Shown here: positions 17,768 to 27,089 of the stretch, piece by piece
Layout: the number at the start of each line of letters is the position of its first letter
Position numbering within the stretch: the stretch's first letter is position 1
Assembly: GCF_016612545.1 (NCBI RefSeq)
Contig: NZ_JAENRY010000106.1
Coordinates: 32,501 to 72,248 of the forward strand
Direction of reading: 5' to 3'
Source: Streptomyces sp. MBT65
GTDB taxonomy: Bacteria > Actinomycetota > Actinomycetes > Streptomycetales > Streptomycetaceae
Length of the DNA: 39,748 bases
Notes under the pieces: model-generated
The model's database searches: none
The model's input: only the letters and a program-made list of their open reading frames with translations
What the model was told of the DNA's origin: nothing
Program-made: the position numbers and the translations under genes

Positions 17768-19150
17768 CTAGGCGGGCGCGATGTTGTGGTTGAAGCGGAA
17801 AACGTTGTCGGGGTCGTACTCCCGCTTCACCGCCGCCAGCCGCCGGGTGTTCTCGGCGCCCAGGCCCGCCGTCACGCGGTCCGTGCCCTCGTCGCCGACG
17901 AAGTTGAGGTAGACCGCTCCGGTGCTCCAGGGCTGGACCCGGGCGCGGACGTCCTTGACCCAGGCGATGCAGCGTTCGTCGTCGGCCGGGTCCTCCCAGA
18001 TGCCGAAGGGGTGCACGGCCCAGGGCGCGTCCCGGTACGGCACGGGGAACTCGGCGGGGCCGGAGGCGATGGCGCCGCCCTGCGGGAACAGCACGTGCTG
18101 GGTGCCGGTGGGGACCGGCATGCTCTCGCCGAGCGCGCAGTACACGTCCGCGAGCCCGTCGGGCGCGCCCGTCAGATACTCGGCCGACCAGTAGTTCCGC
18201 AGGTTCGGCGGATCGTCGAGCATCATCTGGAACTGGGTGTACGGCAGCGCGGTGACGATCTCGACCTCGTGCGGCAGCGCCAGCAGCGGCTGGGCGAGCT
18301 TGCGCAGGTCCTCCTCGGCCCCGGCGTAGGTGAGGAGCGCGCCGCACAGCCGCGTGCCGACCAGGTGCTCGGGCACGAACTCCTCGGGCGGGCCGGTGAG
18401 ATAGATGACTCCGCCGCTCGCCTCCTGCGGGCCGGTCTCGATGATCTCGCGGTAGGTGCGGACCACGTCCGGGCCGTGCTCGGGGTCGTACATCATCAAG
18501 GCGACGGAGAACCGGGGCAGTTCGTGCAGTCTCAGGGTGAGCGCGGTGGCGATGCCGAAGTTCCCGCCGCCGCCGTGCAGGGCCCAGAACAGCTCCGGGT
18601 TCTCCTCGGCGCTCGCGTGGACCACGCGCGCGTCGGCGGTCACCAGGTCGACGCCGAGGAGGTTGTCCACGGCGAGCCCGAAGGCGCGGTCCAGCCAGCC
18701 GGTGCCGCCGCCCAGGACGAAGCCGCCGACCCCGGTCGTGGAGACCCGGCCGCCGGTGGTGGCGAGGCCGTGTTCCTGGGTCGCGGCGTCCAGCTCGCTC
18801 ATGGTGGCCCCGCCCGCGATCCGTACCGCCCGGGCCGCCGGGTGGACGGTCACCTCGCGCATATGGCGCAGGTCCACGACGAGCGCCCCGTCGCCCACCG
18901 CCATGCCCGCGACGCTGTGCCCGCCGCCGCGCACCGCGATCGGCAGATCCAGCTCACGCCCGAAGCGAACCGCCCGTACGACGTCGGCCTCGTCCACGCA
19001 CTGTGCGATCACGGCGGGTCGCCGGTCGATCATCGCGTTGAAGACGAGCCGGGCGTCGTCGTAACCCTGATCCCCCGGGGCGAACACGTCGCCGACCAGA
19101 TCCTCGCGCAACGCGACAAGGGCCGCGCCCGCCGTCGAGAGGGAAGCCAT
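17768..19150 (-). CDS. FAD-linked oxidase, berberine bridge enzyme-like
   Basis: The 460-residue protein has the PCMH-type FAD domain: AVRGGGHSVAGMAVGDGALV with the His that can bind FAD covalently, and STTGVGGFVLGGGTGWLDR. It ends in the BBE motif KREYDPDNVFRFNHNIAPA. The second covalent residue of bicovalent BBE enzymes, a Cys in the segment before GVGG, is replaced here (GGRVSTTGVGG), so single His attachment is expected. Substrates of the family range from sugars to alkaloids and polyketides and cannot be deduced. No export signal is apparent. The start ATG 19150 is preceded on its strand by an AAAGGGGAC ribosome site. It precedes the PucR regulator on the same strand. Confidence 0.92.
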   Translation of the reverse strand: MASLSTAGAALVALREDLVGDVFAPGDQGYDDARLVFNAMIDRRPAVIAQCVDEADVVRAVRFGRELDLPIAVRGGGHSVAGMAVGDGALVVDLRHMREVTVHPAARAVRIAGGATMSELDAATQEHGLATTGGRVSTTGVGGFVLGGGTGWLDRAFGLAVDNLLGVDLVTADARVVHASAEENPELFWALHGGGGNFGIATALTLRLHELPRFSVALMMYDPEHGPDVVRTYREIIETGPQEASGGVIYLTGPPEEFVPEHLVGTRLCGALLTYAGAEEDLRKLAQPLLALPHEVEIVTALPYTQFQMMLDDPPNLRNYWSAEYLTGAPDGLADVYCALGESMPVPTGTQHVLFPQGGAIASGPAEFPVPYRDAPWAVHPFGIWEDPADDERCIAWVKDVRARVQPWSTGAVYLNFVGDEGTDRVTAGLGAENTRRLAAVKREYDPDNVFRFNHNIAPA

Positions 19151-19324
19151 GGCCGTCCCCTTTCAGAAAGGGACAAAAGTGGTGGTTCCAGCGTAGGCGT
19201 GCTCGGCCCGGCAGTCGCGCTGTGGGTTCACCCAACCGTCCCTGACATGGCACTGACAGCTCGGTTTCGAAGGTCATATCGTTGGCCGGCGATCACGGGA
19301 ATTGTTCATAGAGGGGGGAATGTG

Positions 19325-22183
19325 ATGCCACGTCAGACGTTCCGGAGAACGCCGCTCCCGGTGTGTCTGCTCGCCCTGTTGACGCTGCTGGCCCTGGTGA
19401 CGACGGCGGGCCGGGCGCACGCGGCGGGTGCCACCGCCGCCGGCTCGTTCTCCGAGTCCGAGCTGTGGGACTCGACCGACAGCGACGCCTACGCGAGCTT
19501 CCATGTGCAGGGCCTCGGGGTGATCCCCCAGGGGATCGTGCCGCCCGCCGGAGGCGCGGCCCTGCCCGCCGATGTGGTGCTCACCTTCACCGAGGGCCGC
19601 TTCACCCTGGGGGACGGCGGACCGAAGGACCTGCTCGTCCGGCGCAGCGTGGACGCGGGCGTCACCTGGTCCGCGAGCGCCGTCGTGGTCCCACAGGACG
19701 CGGTGCAGAGCTGGGGCGACCCGACGCCGGTGGTGGACCGGCAGACCGGCCGGGTCTCCCTGTTCTGGAAGGGCGACGGCTCGAACATCTACGTAAAGCA
19801 CAGTGACGACGCCGGGGCCACCTGGTCGGCCACCGAGGACCTGACCCCGCTGTTCGCCTCGAACCCGTACGGCTGGACCCGCGACGCCCCGATCCCGGGC
19901 CACGGCATCCAGCTGAGCAGCGGCCGGCTCCTGATGCCCGTCATGCACCGCGCCGCCAGCACCGCCACGGACGCCAACTACGGCGTGGACATGCTGTACA
20001 GCGACGACCACGGCACCACCTGGCACCGAGGCTCCCCGCTCATGGACGCCACCTATCCCGTCAACGAGAGCCGTATCTACGAACGCTCCGACGGAGCGGT
20101 CGTCCTCAACGGCCGCTGGGGTTCAGGCGGCACCCGCTACCGCATCACCTCGACCAGCACCGACGGCGGACTGACCTGGTCCGCACCGGCGATCGACGGC
20201 GCGACCGGCACCTTCAGCTCGGTCGACGCGGGCATGCTGAACTACACCAGCGGCACGGTCGACCGACTCCTCTTCTCCCGCCCGGACTCCTCCGCCCGCG
20301 AGAACATGACCGTCTCGATCTCCTACGACGACGGAGCGAGCTTCCGCTACAGCCGCGTGGTCGACCCGGGCACGTCCTACTACTCCGACCTGGCACGCCT
20401 CTCCGACGGCACGATCCTGCTGGTCTACGGCCGGGACGGCACCGTGGCCAACTACCCCGAGCGCATCGCCGTCGCCCGCTTCGACCTCGCCTGGCTGACC
20501 AAGGGCCGGGACAGCCTCGCCACCGGCCCCGGCTTCACCCAGCAGTCGTACGAGATGGCCACCTCGGCCGCCCGCACCGACACGGGCGCGGCTGTGCCGA
20601 TCCTGACGGACGCCAACGCCACAGGCGGCAAGGCCCTGCGCTACGGCGCGTCCGCCGTCGGCAACTACGTCGACGTCCCCTTCACCGTCACGCAGGCGGG
20701 CGACTACCAGGTCTCCGCGCGCTTCCATCGCAGCTTCGGCCAGGGGCAGATACGCGCGAGCGTCGACGGAACCACGCTGAGTCAGGGCCTGTTCGACCCG
20801 ACGCTGACCTCCGGCTCCGACACCTACGACATCGACGGCTACCAGGTCTACCCGTTGGGCTCGACGACCCTGGCCGCCGGGCAGCACACCGTCCGCTTCA
20901 CCCTGGCCGCCGTCGGGCGGGCCAGCGGAAAGGCCATCGCCCCCGACCAGTTGACCCTCGTCTCGGGCGGCGAGCCCGCCGATGTGCCCACCACGGTGTC
21001 GGACAACGACTTCATCCCGGGCTTCGACACCCTCTCCGGCACCTGGACCGACGTGAACTCGCTCAGCGGCGCCTATGGCAACAGCCATGACACGCACGCC
21101 GCCGGAACCGGCACCGCCAGTGTGGAGTTCCGGCCCGATGTGCCGATGAACGGCGTGTACGAGGTCGCCGCCTGGTTCAAGTCGGCCTCGGGCCAGGCGT
21201 CCAACGCCTCCTATGTGATCGACCACGCCGACGGCCAGACGGCGGTGACGGTCAACGAGGCGTCCGGCGGCGGGCGTTGGGTACGGCTCGGCGAGTTCGC
21301 GTTCACCGGTGGCGGCGACGCCACGGTGACCCTGTCGGACAACGCGGACGGCACGATCGTCGCCGACGCCGTCCGGCTCTCCTACCGGGGTGCCGTCACC
21401 GACAACGGCTCGTCCGGCTTCAGCACGGTCTCCGGCACCTGGAACGCCGGGACCACCGTCACCGGGTACCAGGGGGCGAACTACCTCACCCACGCCGCGG
21501 GTACCGGTACTTCGGCCGTGCGCTGGCAGACCGACGTACCGACGACCGGGACCTACGACGTGTCCGTCTGGTACACCGACAACGCCAACCGCGCGGACAA
21601 CGCGCCCTACACCGTCACGGATGCCGACGGCTCCACGCTGGTGCCCGTCAACCAGCAGGTGGACGGCGGCCGTTGGATCTCCCTGGGCAAGTATTCGTTC
21701 ACCGCCGGAAGCAAGGCCGTCGTCCAACTCTCGGACGACGCCGACGGATACGTCGTGGCCGACGCCGTGCGGATCACGGCCCAGGGGCTGGTCGCCGACA
21801 ACGACGACCCCAGCACCTACAGCGTGGTCTCCGGCACCTGGAACCCGGCATCGACTGTCAAGAACTACTGGGGGACGAGCTACCGCACCCACGCCGCGGG
21901 CACCGGGACCTCGGTCGTGCGCTGGCAGTCGAACGTGCCGGCGAGCGGGGTGTACGACGTGGCCGTCTGGTACACGGCCGACGCCAACCGGGCGACCAAC
22001 GCCCCCTACACCGTGAGATACCCGGGCGGCTCCGCCGTCGTCCGCGTCGACCAGACCGAACGCGGCAACCGGTGGGTGTCGTTGGGCAGTTTCCCGTTCA
22101 CGGCCGGGACCCCGGCCGTCGTGGAACTCTCCGACGACGCCAACGGATACGTCGTGGCCGACGCGGTCCGCTTCATCGGCTAG
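19325..22183 (+). CDS. Secreted sialidase-like (BNR/Asp-box) enzyme with three golvesin-type domains
   Basis: ATG 19325 (GTG 19322 also possible) follows GAGGGGGGAA. The protein of 952 residues starts with a signal peptide (RRTPLPVCLLALLTLLALV, cut probably after GRAHA). The six-bladed sialidase domain has five Asp boxes (SVDAGVTW about 108, SDDAGATW, SDDHGTTW, STDGGLTW, SYDDGASF about 333). It keeps the family motifs TFTEGR, VRRS, VNES with its Glu, LNGR, an Arg in RENMTV and the Tyr in YYSDLARLSDG. The first catalytic Arg, in the usual RIP motif, appears to be Val (GVIPQG). A beta-sandwich of about 150 residues follows, then three repeats of about 133 residues (from about 560, 693 and 826), each beginning DN..(F/Y)S.VSGTW and containing THAAGTGT. 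It is exported and probably binds a polymer; substrate uncertain. Confidence 0.88.
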   Translation: MPRQTFRRTPLPVCLLALLTLLALVTTAGRAHAAGATAAGSFSESELWDSTDSDAYASFHVQGLGVIPQGIVPPAGGAALPADVVLTFTEGRFTLGDGGPKDLLVRRSVDAGVTWSASAVVVPQDAVQSWGDPTPVVDRQTGRVSLFWKGDGSNIYVKHSDDAGATWSATEDLTPLFASNPYGWTRDAPIPGHGIQLSSGRLLMPVMHRAASTATDANYGVDMLYSDDHGTTWHRGSPLMDATYPVNESRIYERSDGAVVLNGRWGSGGTRYRITSTSTDGGLTWSAPAIDGATGTFSSVDAGMLNYTSGTVDRLLFSRPDSSARENMTVSISYDDGASFRYSRVVDPGTSYYSDLARLSDGTILLVYGRDGTVANYPERIAVARFDLAWLTKGRDSLATGPGFTQQSYEMATSAARTDTGAAVPILTDANATGGKALRYGASAVGNYVDVPFTVTQAGDYQVSARFHRSFGQGQIRASVDGTTLSQGLFDPTLTSGSDTYDIDGYQVYPLGSTTLAAGQHTVRFTLAAVGRASGKAIAPDQLTLVSGGEPADVPTTVSDNDFIPGFDTLSGTWTDVNSLSGAYGNSHDTHAAGTGTASVEFRPDVPMNGVYEVAAWFKSASGQASNASYVIDHADGQTAVTVNEASGGGRWVRLGEFAFTGGGDATVTLSDNADGTIVADAVRLSYRGAVTDNGSSGFSTVSGTWNAGTTVTGYQGANYLTHAAGTGTSAVRWQTDVPTTGTYDVSVWYTDNANRADNAPYTVTDADGSTLVPVNQQVDGGRWISLGKYSFTAGSKAVVQLSDDADGYVVADAVRITAQGLVADNDDPSTYSVVSGTWNPASTVKNYWGTSYRTHAAGTGTSVVRWQSNVPASGVYDVAVWYTADANRATNAPYTVRYPGGSAVVRVDQTERGNRWVSLGSFPFTAGTPAVVELSDDANGYVVADAVRFIG

Positions 22184-22206
22184 GCCAGGACCAGTACGAC
22201 GCGCGC

Positions 22207-24009
22207 TCAGCCGCCGTAGGCCCCCGAAGCCGTCAGTCGCAGTGCCGTGTCGATCAGTGGCACGTGGCTGAAGGCCTGCGGGAAGTTGCCGACCTGGCGT
22301 TGCAGGCGCGGGTCCCACTCCTCGGCCAGCAGGCCCAGGTCGTTGCGGAGCGAGAGGAGCTTCTCGAAGAGCTTGCGGGCCTCGTCGACGCGGCCGATCA
22401 TCGCGAGGTCGTCGGCCATCCAGAACGAGCAGGCCAGGAACGCGCCCTCGTCGCCGGGGAGTCCGTCGACGCCCTCGTCCTCGCCCGAGGTCGGGTAGCG
22501 CAGGATGAAGCCGTCCGGCGTGGACAGCTCGCGCTGGATCGCCTCGATCGTGCCGATCACGCGCTTGTCGTCCGGGGGCAGGAAGCCCATCTGCGGGATG
22601 AGAAGCAGCGAGGCGTCCAGCTCCTTCGAGCCGTACGACTGCGTGAAGGTGTTGCGTTCCTTGTCGTAGCCGCGCTCGCACACGTCCCGGTGGATGTCGT
22701 CGCGCAGTTCGCGCCACTTCTCCAGCGGGCCGTCCGCGTCGCCCGACTCGATCAGCTTGATCGTGCGGTCGACCGCGACCCAGGCCATCACCTTCGAGTG
22801 CACGAAGTGGCGGCGCGGGCCGCGCACCTCCCAGATGCCCTCGTCGGGCTCGTCCCAGTGCTTCTCCAGGTAGCGGATCAGCTTGAGTTGGAGGAGGGAG
22901 GCGTAGTCGTTGCGGGCCAGGCCGGTCATGTGGGCCAGGTGCAGGGCCTCGGTGACCTCGCCGTACACGTCCAGCTGGAGCTGGTGCGCGGCGCCGTTGC
23001 CGACCCGGACCGGGCCGGAGTTCTCGTAGCCCGGCAGCCAGTCCAGCTCCGCCTCGCCGAGCTCGCGCTCGCCGGCGATGCCGTACATGATCTGCAGGTT
23101 CTCCGGGTCGCCGGCGACCGCGCGCAGGAGCCACTCGCGCCAGGCGCGGGCCTCCTCGCGGTAGCCGGTGCGCAGGAGCGAGGAGAGGGTGATGGCCGCG
23201 TCGCGGAGCCAGGTGTAGCGGTAGTCCCAGTTGCGGACGCCGCCGATCTCCTCCGGGAGGGAGGTGGTGGGCGCGGCGACGATGCCGCCGGTCGGGGCGT
23301 ACGTGAGGGCCTTGAGCGTGATCAGGGAGCGGACGACGGCCTCGCGGTAGGGGCCGTGGTACGTGCACTGGTCGACCCAGTCGCGCCAGAACTCCTCGGT
23401 CGCCACCAGGGACTGCTCCGGCTCGGGGAGCGGCGGCGGCTGCTTGTGCGAGGGCTCCCAGGAGATCGTGAACGCGATGCGGTCACCCGGCGCGACCGTG
23501 AAGTCCGCGTACGTGGTGAGTTGCTTGCCGTAGGTCTCCGCCGATGTGTCGAACCACACCGAGTCGGGGCCCGCGACGGCGACCGTGCGGCCCTCGTGCT
23601 TGTGCACCCACGGGGTTACCCGGCCGTAGGAGAAACGCATCCGGAGGGTCGAGCGCATCGGGACGCGGCCGGAGATGCCCTCCACGATGCGGATCAGCTG
23701 GGGGGCGCCGTCACGAGGGGGCATGAAATCGGTCACGCGGACCGTGCCTCGCGGGGTGTCCCACTCGGACTCCAGGATCAGCGAGTCGCCGCGGTAGCCG
23801 CGCCGGACCGCGCGGGGCGGCGGCGCGTCGGCGGCGTGGGCCGGGCCCAGCCGCCAGAAGCCGTGTTCCTCGGTGCCGAGCAGACTGGCGAAGATGGCAT
23901 GGGAATCGAATCGGGGCAGGCACAGCCAGTCCACCGATCCGTCCCGGCAGACCAGGGCAGCGGTCTGCATGTCTCCGATGAGTGCGTAATCTTCGATGCG
24001 CCCGGCCAC
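22207..24009 (-). CDS. Glycoside hydrolase family 15 protein (trehalase or glucoamylase type)
   Basis: GTG 24009 with GGAG six bases upstream gives 600 residues, the usual size. The protein begins VAGRIEDYALIGDMQTAALV, which is the family start, and shows DGSVDWLCLPRFDS. The (alpha/alpha)6 barrel contains RNWDYRYTWLRDAA and LLAEEWDP, which hold the catalytic acid and base Glu. Actinobacterial members of this type include the phosphate-dependent alpha,alpha-trehalase of mycobacteria, and that is my preferred call; oligosaccharide glucoamylase activity is the alternative. No signal peptide is present, so it acts in the cytosol. An open frame continues to 24231 but codes for low-similarity sequence and is not used. 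It converges on the sialidase gene and diverges from pyrG. Confidence 0.93.
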   Translation of the reverse strand: MAGRIEDYALIGDMQTAALVCRDGSVDWLCLPRFDSHAIFASLLGTEEHGFWRLGPAHAADAPPPRAVRRGYRGDSLILESEWDTPRGTVRVTDFMPPRDGAPQLIRIVEGISGRVPMRSTLRMRFSYGRVTPWVHKHEGRTVAVAGPDSVWFDTSAETYGKQLTTYADFTVAPGDRIAFTISWEPSHKQPPPLPEPEQSLVATEEFWRDWVDQCTYHGPYREAVVRSLITLKALTYAPTGGIVAAPTTSLPEEIGGVRNWDYRYTWLRDAAITLSSLLRTGYREEARAWREWLLRAVAGDPENLQIMYGIAGERELGEAELDWLPGYENSGPVRVGNGAAHQLQLDVYGEVTEALHLAHMTGLARNDYASLLQLKLIRYLEKHWDEPDEGIWEVRGPRRHFVHSKVMAWVAVDRTIKLIESGDADGPLEKWRELRDDIHRDVCERGYDKERNTFTQSYGSKELDASLLLIPQMGFLPPDDKRVIGTIEAIQRELSTPDGFILRYPTSGEDEGVDGLPGDEGAFLACSFWMADDLAMIGRVDEARKLFEKLLSLRNDLGLLAEEWDPRLQRQVGNFPQAFSHVPLIDTALRLTASGAYGG

Positions 24010-24525
24010 GTGCAACTCCAGTCGAACGGCCACGTCGCCCCACGGGAAAAAAGGGGGCGGTCGCTGTGTGCGGTCAAGGGATCGTTTGTAGTGCGTCGTT
24101 GAGCCATGAAGCAAATGGGGGTCGTTGCTCAACGAACTGACGAGCTCTCGTTGTTCCGGGTTGTACGGGCGGGGGTGGTGCCGTGTTCCGGACCGGCTCG
24201 GCAGCGAGTGTCCGAGCAGGATACGACGCACGTAGATGATCTGTGTGCCGCTCTCGCCAACGGACCTGGGCCGAACGGGTGAGCAACGGGTGAGAAGCAG
24301 GTAACCAGGGCGCGTCCGGGTCGACGTGAGCCGTGTGTGTGTCGAGGTGAGCGCGGAGCGTGGCCGGAAGCCATCTCCTCCGGGCGCTGATACCCTGGTA
24401 GCCCGTGGACCGGTGGGCAGGAAACCCCCGAACCGCAGCGACGGCTCCTCCAGAAAAACCCGGGTTCACCGGGCGGGCAGCCGCACCGCACCCCAGACCG
24501 CGACCACGGGAGCCCCCTCTTGGCC
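24010..24525. other. Intergenic region between the divergent GH15 and pyrG genes
   Basis: About 515 bp without a supported gene. Nearest the pyrG start there is a -10-like TACCCT at 24391-24396 without a good -35, then GGGAG at 24508-24512 as a ribosome site. No clear attenuator or operator was recognised; a short CCCGG/CCGGG hairpin near 24465 is weak. On the minus strand the GH15 reading frame is open to 24231, but the sequence there does not look like the enzyme. Confidence 0.5.
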
Positions 24526-26193
<1,668 letters not shown>

Positions 26194-26212
26194 TACGAAG
26201 GTTGTACGGTGA

Positions 26213-26256
26213 CCGGGGTGCGCGCCTTCAAGAGGTGCGCACCCCGGCCGTTTTGT
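26213..26256 (+). terminator. Terminator after pyrG
   Basis: A hairpin has 11-base perfect arms CCGGGGTGCGC (26213-26223) and GCGCACCCCGG (26237-26247), extended by three more pairs inside. It is followed by CCGTTTTGT. It lies 20 bases after the pyrG stop and 35 before the NUDIX ribosome site. Confidence 0.88.
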
Positions 26257-26290
26257 ATGTGACGTTCGTGTACGTGTGGAGGGACAGCGC

Positions 26291-26917
26291 ATGACCATCA
26301 GGGACACCCCGGAGGAGTGGGAGATCCGGGCGACCGCGACCCCCTTCGTCGGCAACAAGACCTCCGTGCGCACCGACGACGTGGTCATGCCCGGCGGCGC
26401 GGTCGTGCACCGCGACTACCAGGTCCACCCCGGCTCCGTGGCCGTCCTCGCCCTCGACGAGCAGGACCGGGCGCTGCTCATCCGGCAGTACCGCCACCCC
26501 GTGCGGCAGAAGCTGTGGGAGATCCCGGCCGGACTGCTCGACATCCCCGGCGAGAACCCGCTGCACGCCGCCCAGCGCGAGCTGTACGAGGAGGCGCACG
26601 TCAAGGCCGAGGACTGGCGGGTGCTGACCGACGTCTACACCACGCCCGGCGGCTGCGACGAGGCCATCCGCATCTTCCTGGCCCGCGATCTCTCCGAGGC
26701 CGAGGGAGCGCGCTTCGAGGTCGAGGACGAGGAGGCCGACATGGAGCACGCGCGGGTGCCCCTCGACGACCTCGTCCGCGGGGTCCTCGCCGGCGAGCTG
26801 CACAACAACTGCCTCGCCGTCGGCGTCCTCGCCCTGGTCGCCGCGCGGCACGGCGACGGCGTCGAGGCGCTGCGCCCCGCCGACGCGCCGTGGCCCGCGC
26901 GTCCCTTCGAGTCCTGA
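26291..26917 (+). CDS. NUDIX hydrolase, ADP-ribose pyrophosphatase type
   Basis: The 208-residue protein resembles ADP-ribose pyrophosphatases. The NUDIX box reads GLLDIPGENPLHAAQREL and then YEEA, with one extra residue between Gly and Glu and His where Gly is usual at the end. A proline-rich lead-in EIPAG and the phrase YTTPGGCDEAIRIF are typical of the family. It should split ADP-ribose to AMP and ribose 5-phosphate with divalent metal. ATG 26291 has GGAGGGA eight bases before it; GTG 26276 in the same frame lacks one. Position after pyrG matches Rv1700. The protein is cytosolic. Confidence 0.92.
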   Translation: MTIRDTPEEWEIRATATPFVGNKTSVRTDDVVMPGGAVVHRDYQVHPGSVAVLALDEQDRALLIRQYRHPVRQKLWEIPAGLLDIPGENPLHAAQRELYEEAHVKAEDWRVLTDVYTTPGGCDEAIRIFLARDLSEAEGARFEVEDEEADMEHARVPLDDLVRGVLAGELHNNCLAVGVLALVAARHGDGVEALRPADAPWPARPFES

Positions 26918-26953
26918 ACCCAACGCGGCCCTCCCTTCGGCCCTTTGGTGTGA

Positions 26954-26972
26954 CGATCGGCTGATCCGATCG
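26954..26972. repeat. Small perfect inverted repeat between the NUDIX and STAND genes
   Basis: CGATCGG (26954-26960) and CCGATCG (26966-26972) flank a 5-base loop, 36 bases after the NUDIX stop. There is no T-run. It may be a weak terminator or a protein site for the downstream gene; a -10-like TAGGCT lies at 27020-27025. Confidence 0.45.
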
Positions 26973-27089
26973 GGGGATGTGCCCGCCGCGCTCCGCACGG
27001 TTCGTCGCAGAGCGTGAACTAGGCTCTGGAATCACCCGATCCGGAGTCCCGGCGGGCTATGCGCGTGCAGTGGGACGGGAGTGTGGCCC

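Noticed and set aside
20123..23368. A 1081-codon minus-strand open frame across the sialidase and GH15 genes
   Set aside because: It runs opposite one well-supported gene and in another frame of a second. Codon choice at third positions fits the real genes only.
24010..24231. Longer N-terminus of the GH15 protein
   Set aside because: The extra 74 residues lack similarity to the family, and GTG 24009 has a good ribosome site at the family-typical start.
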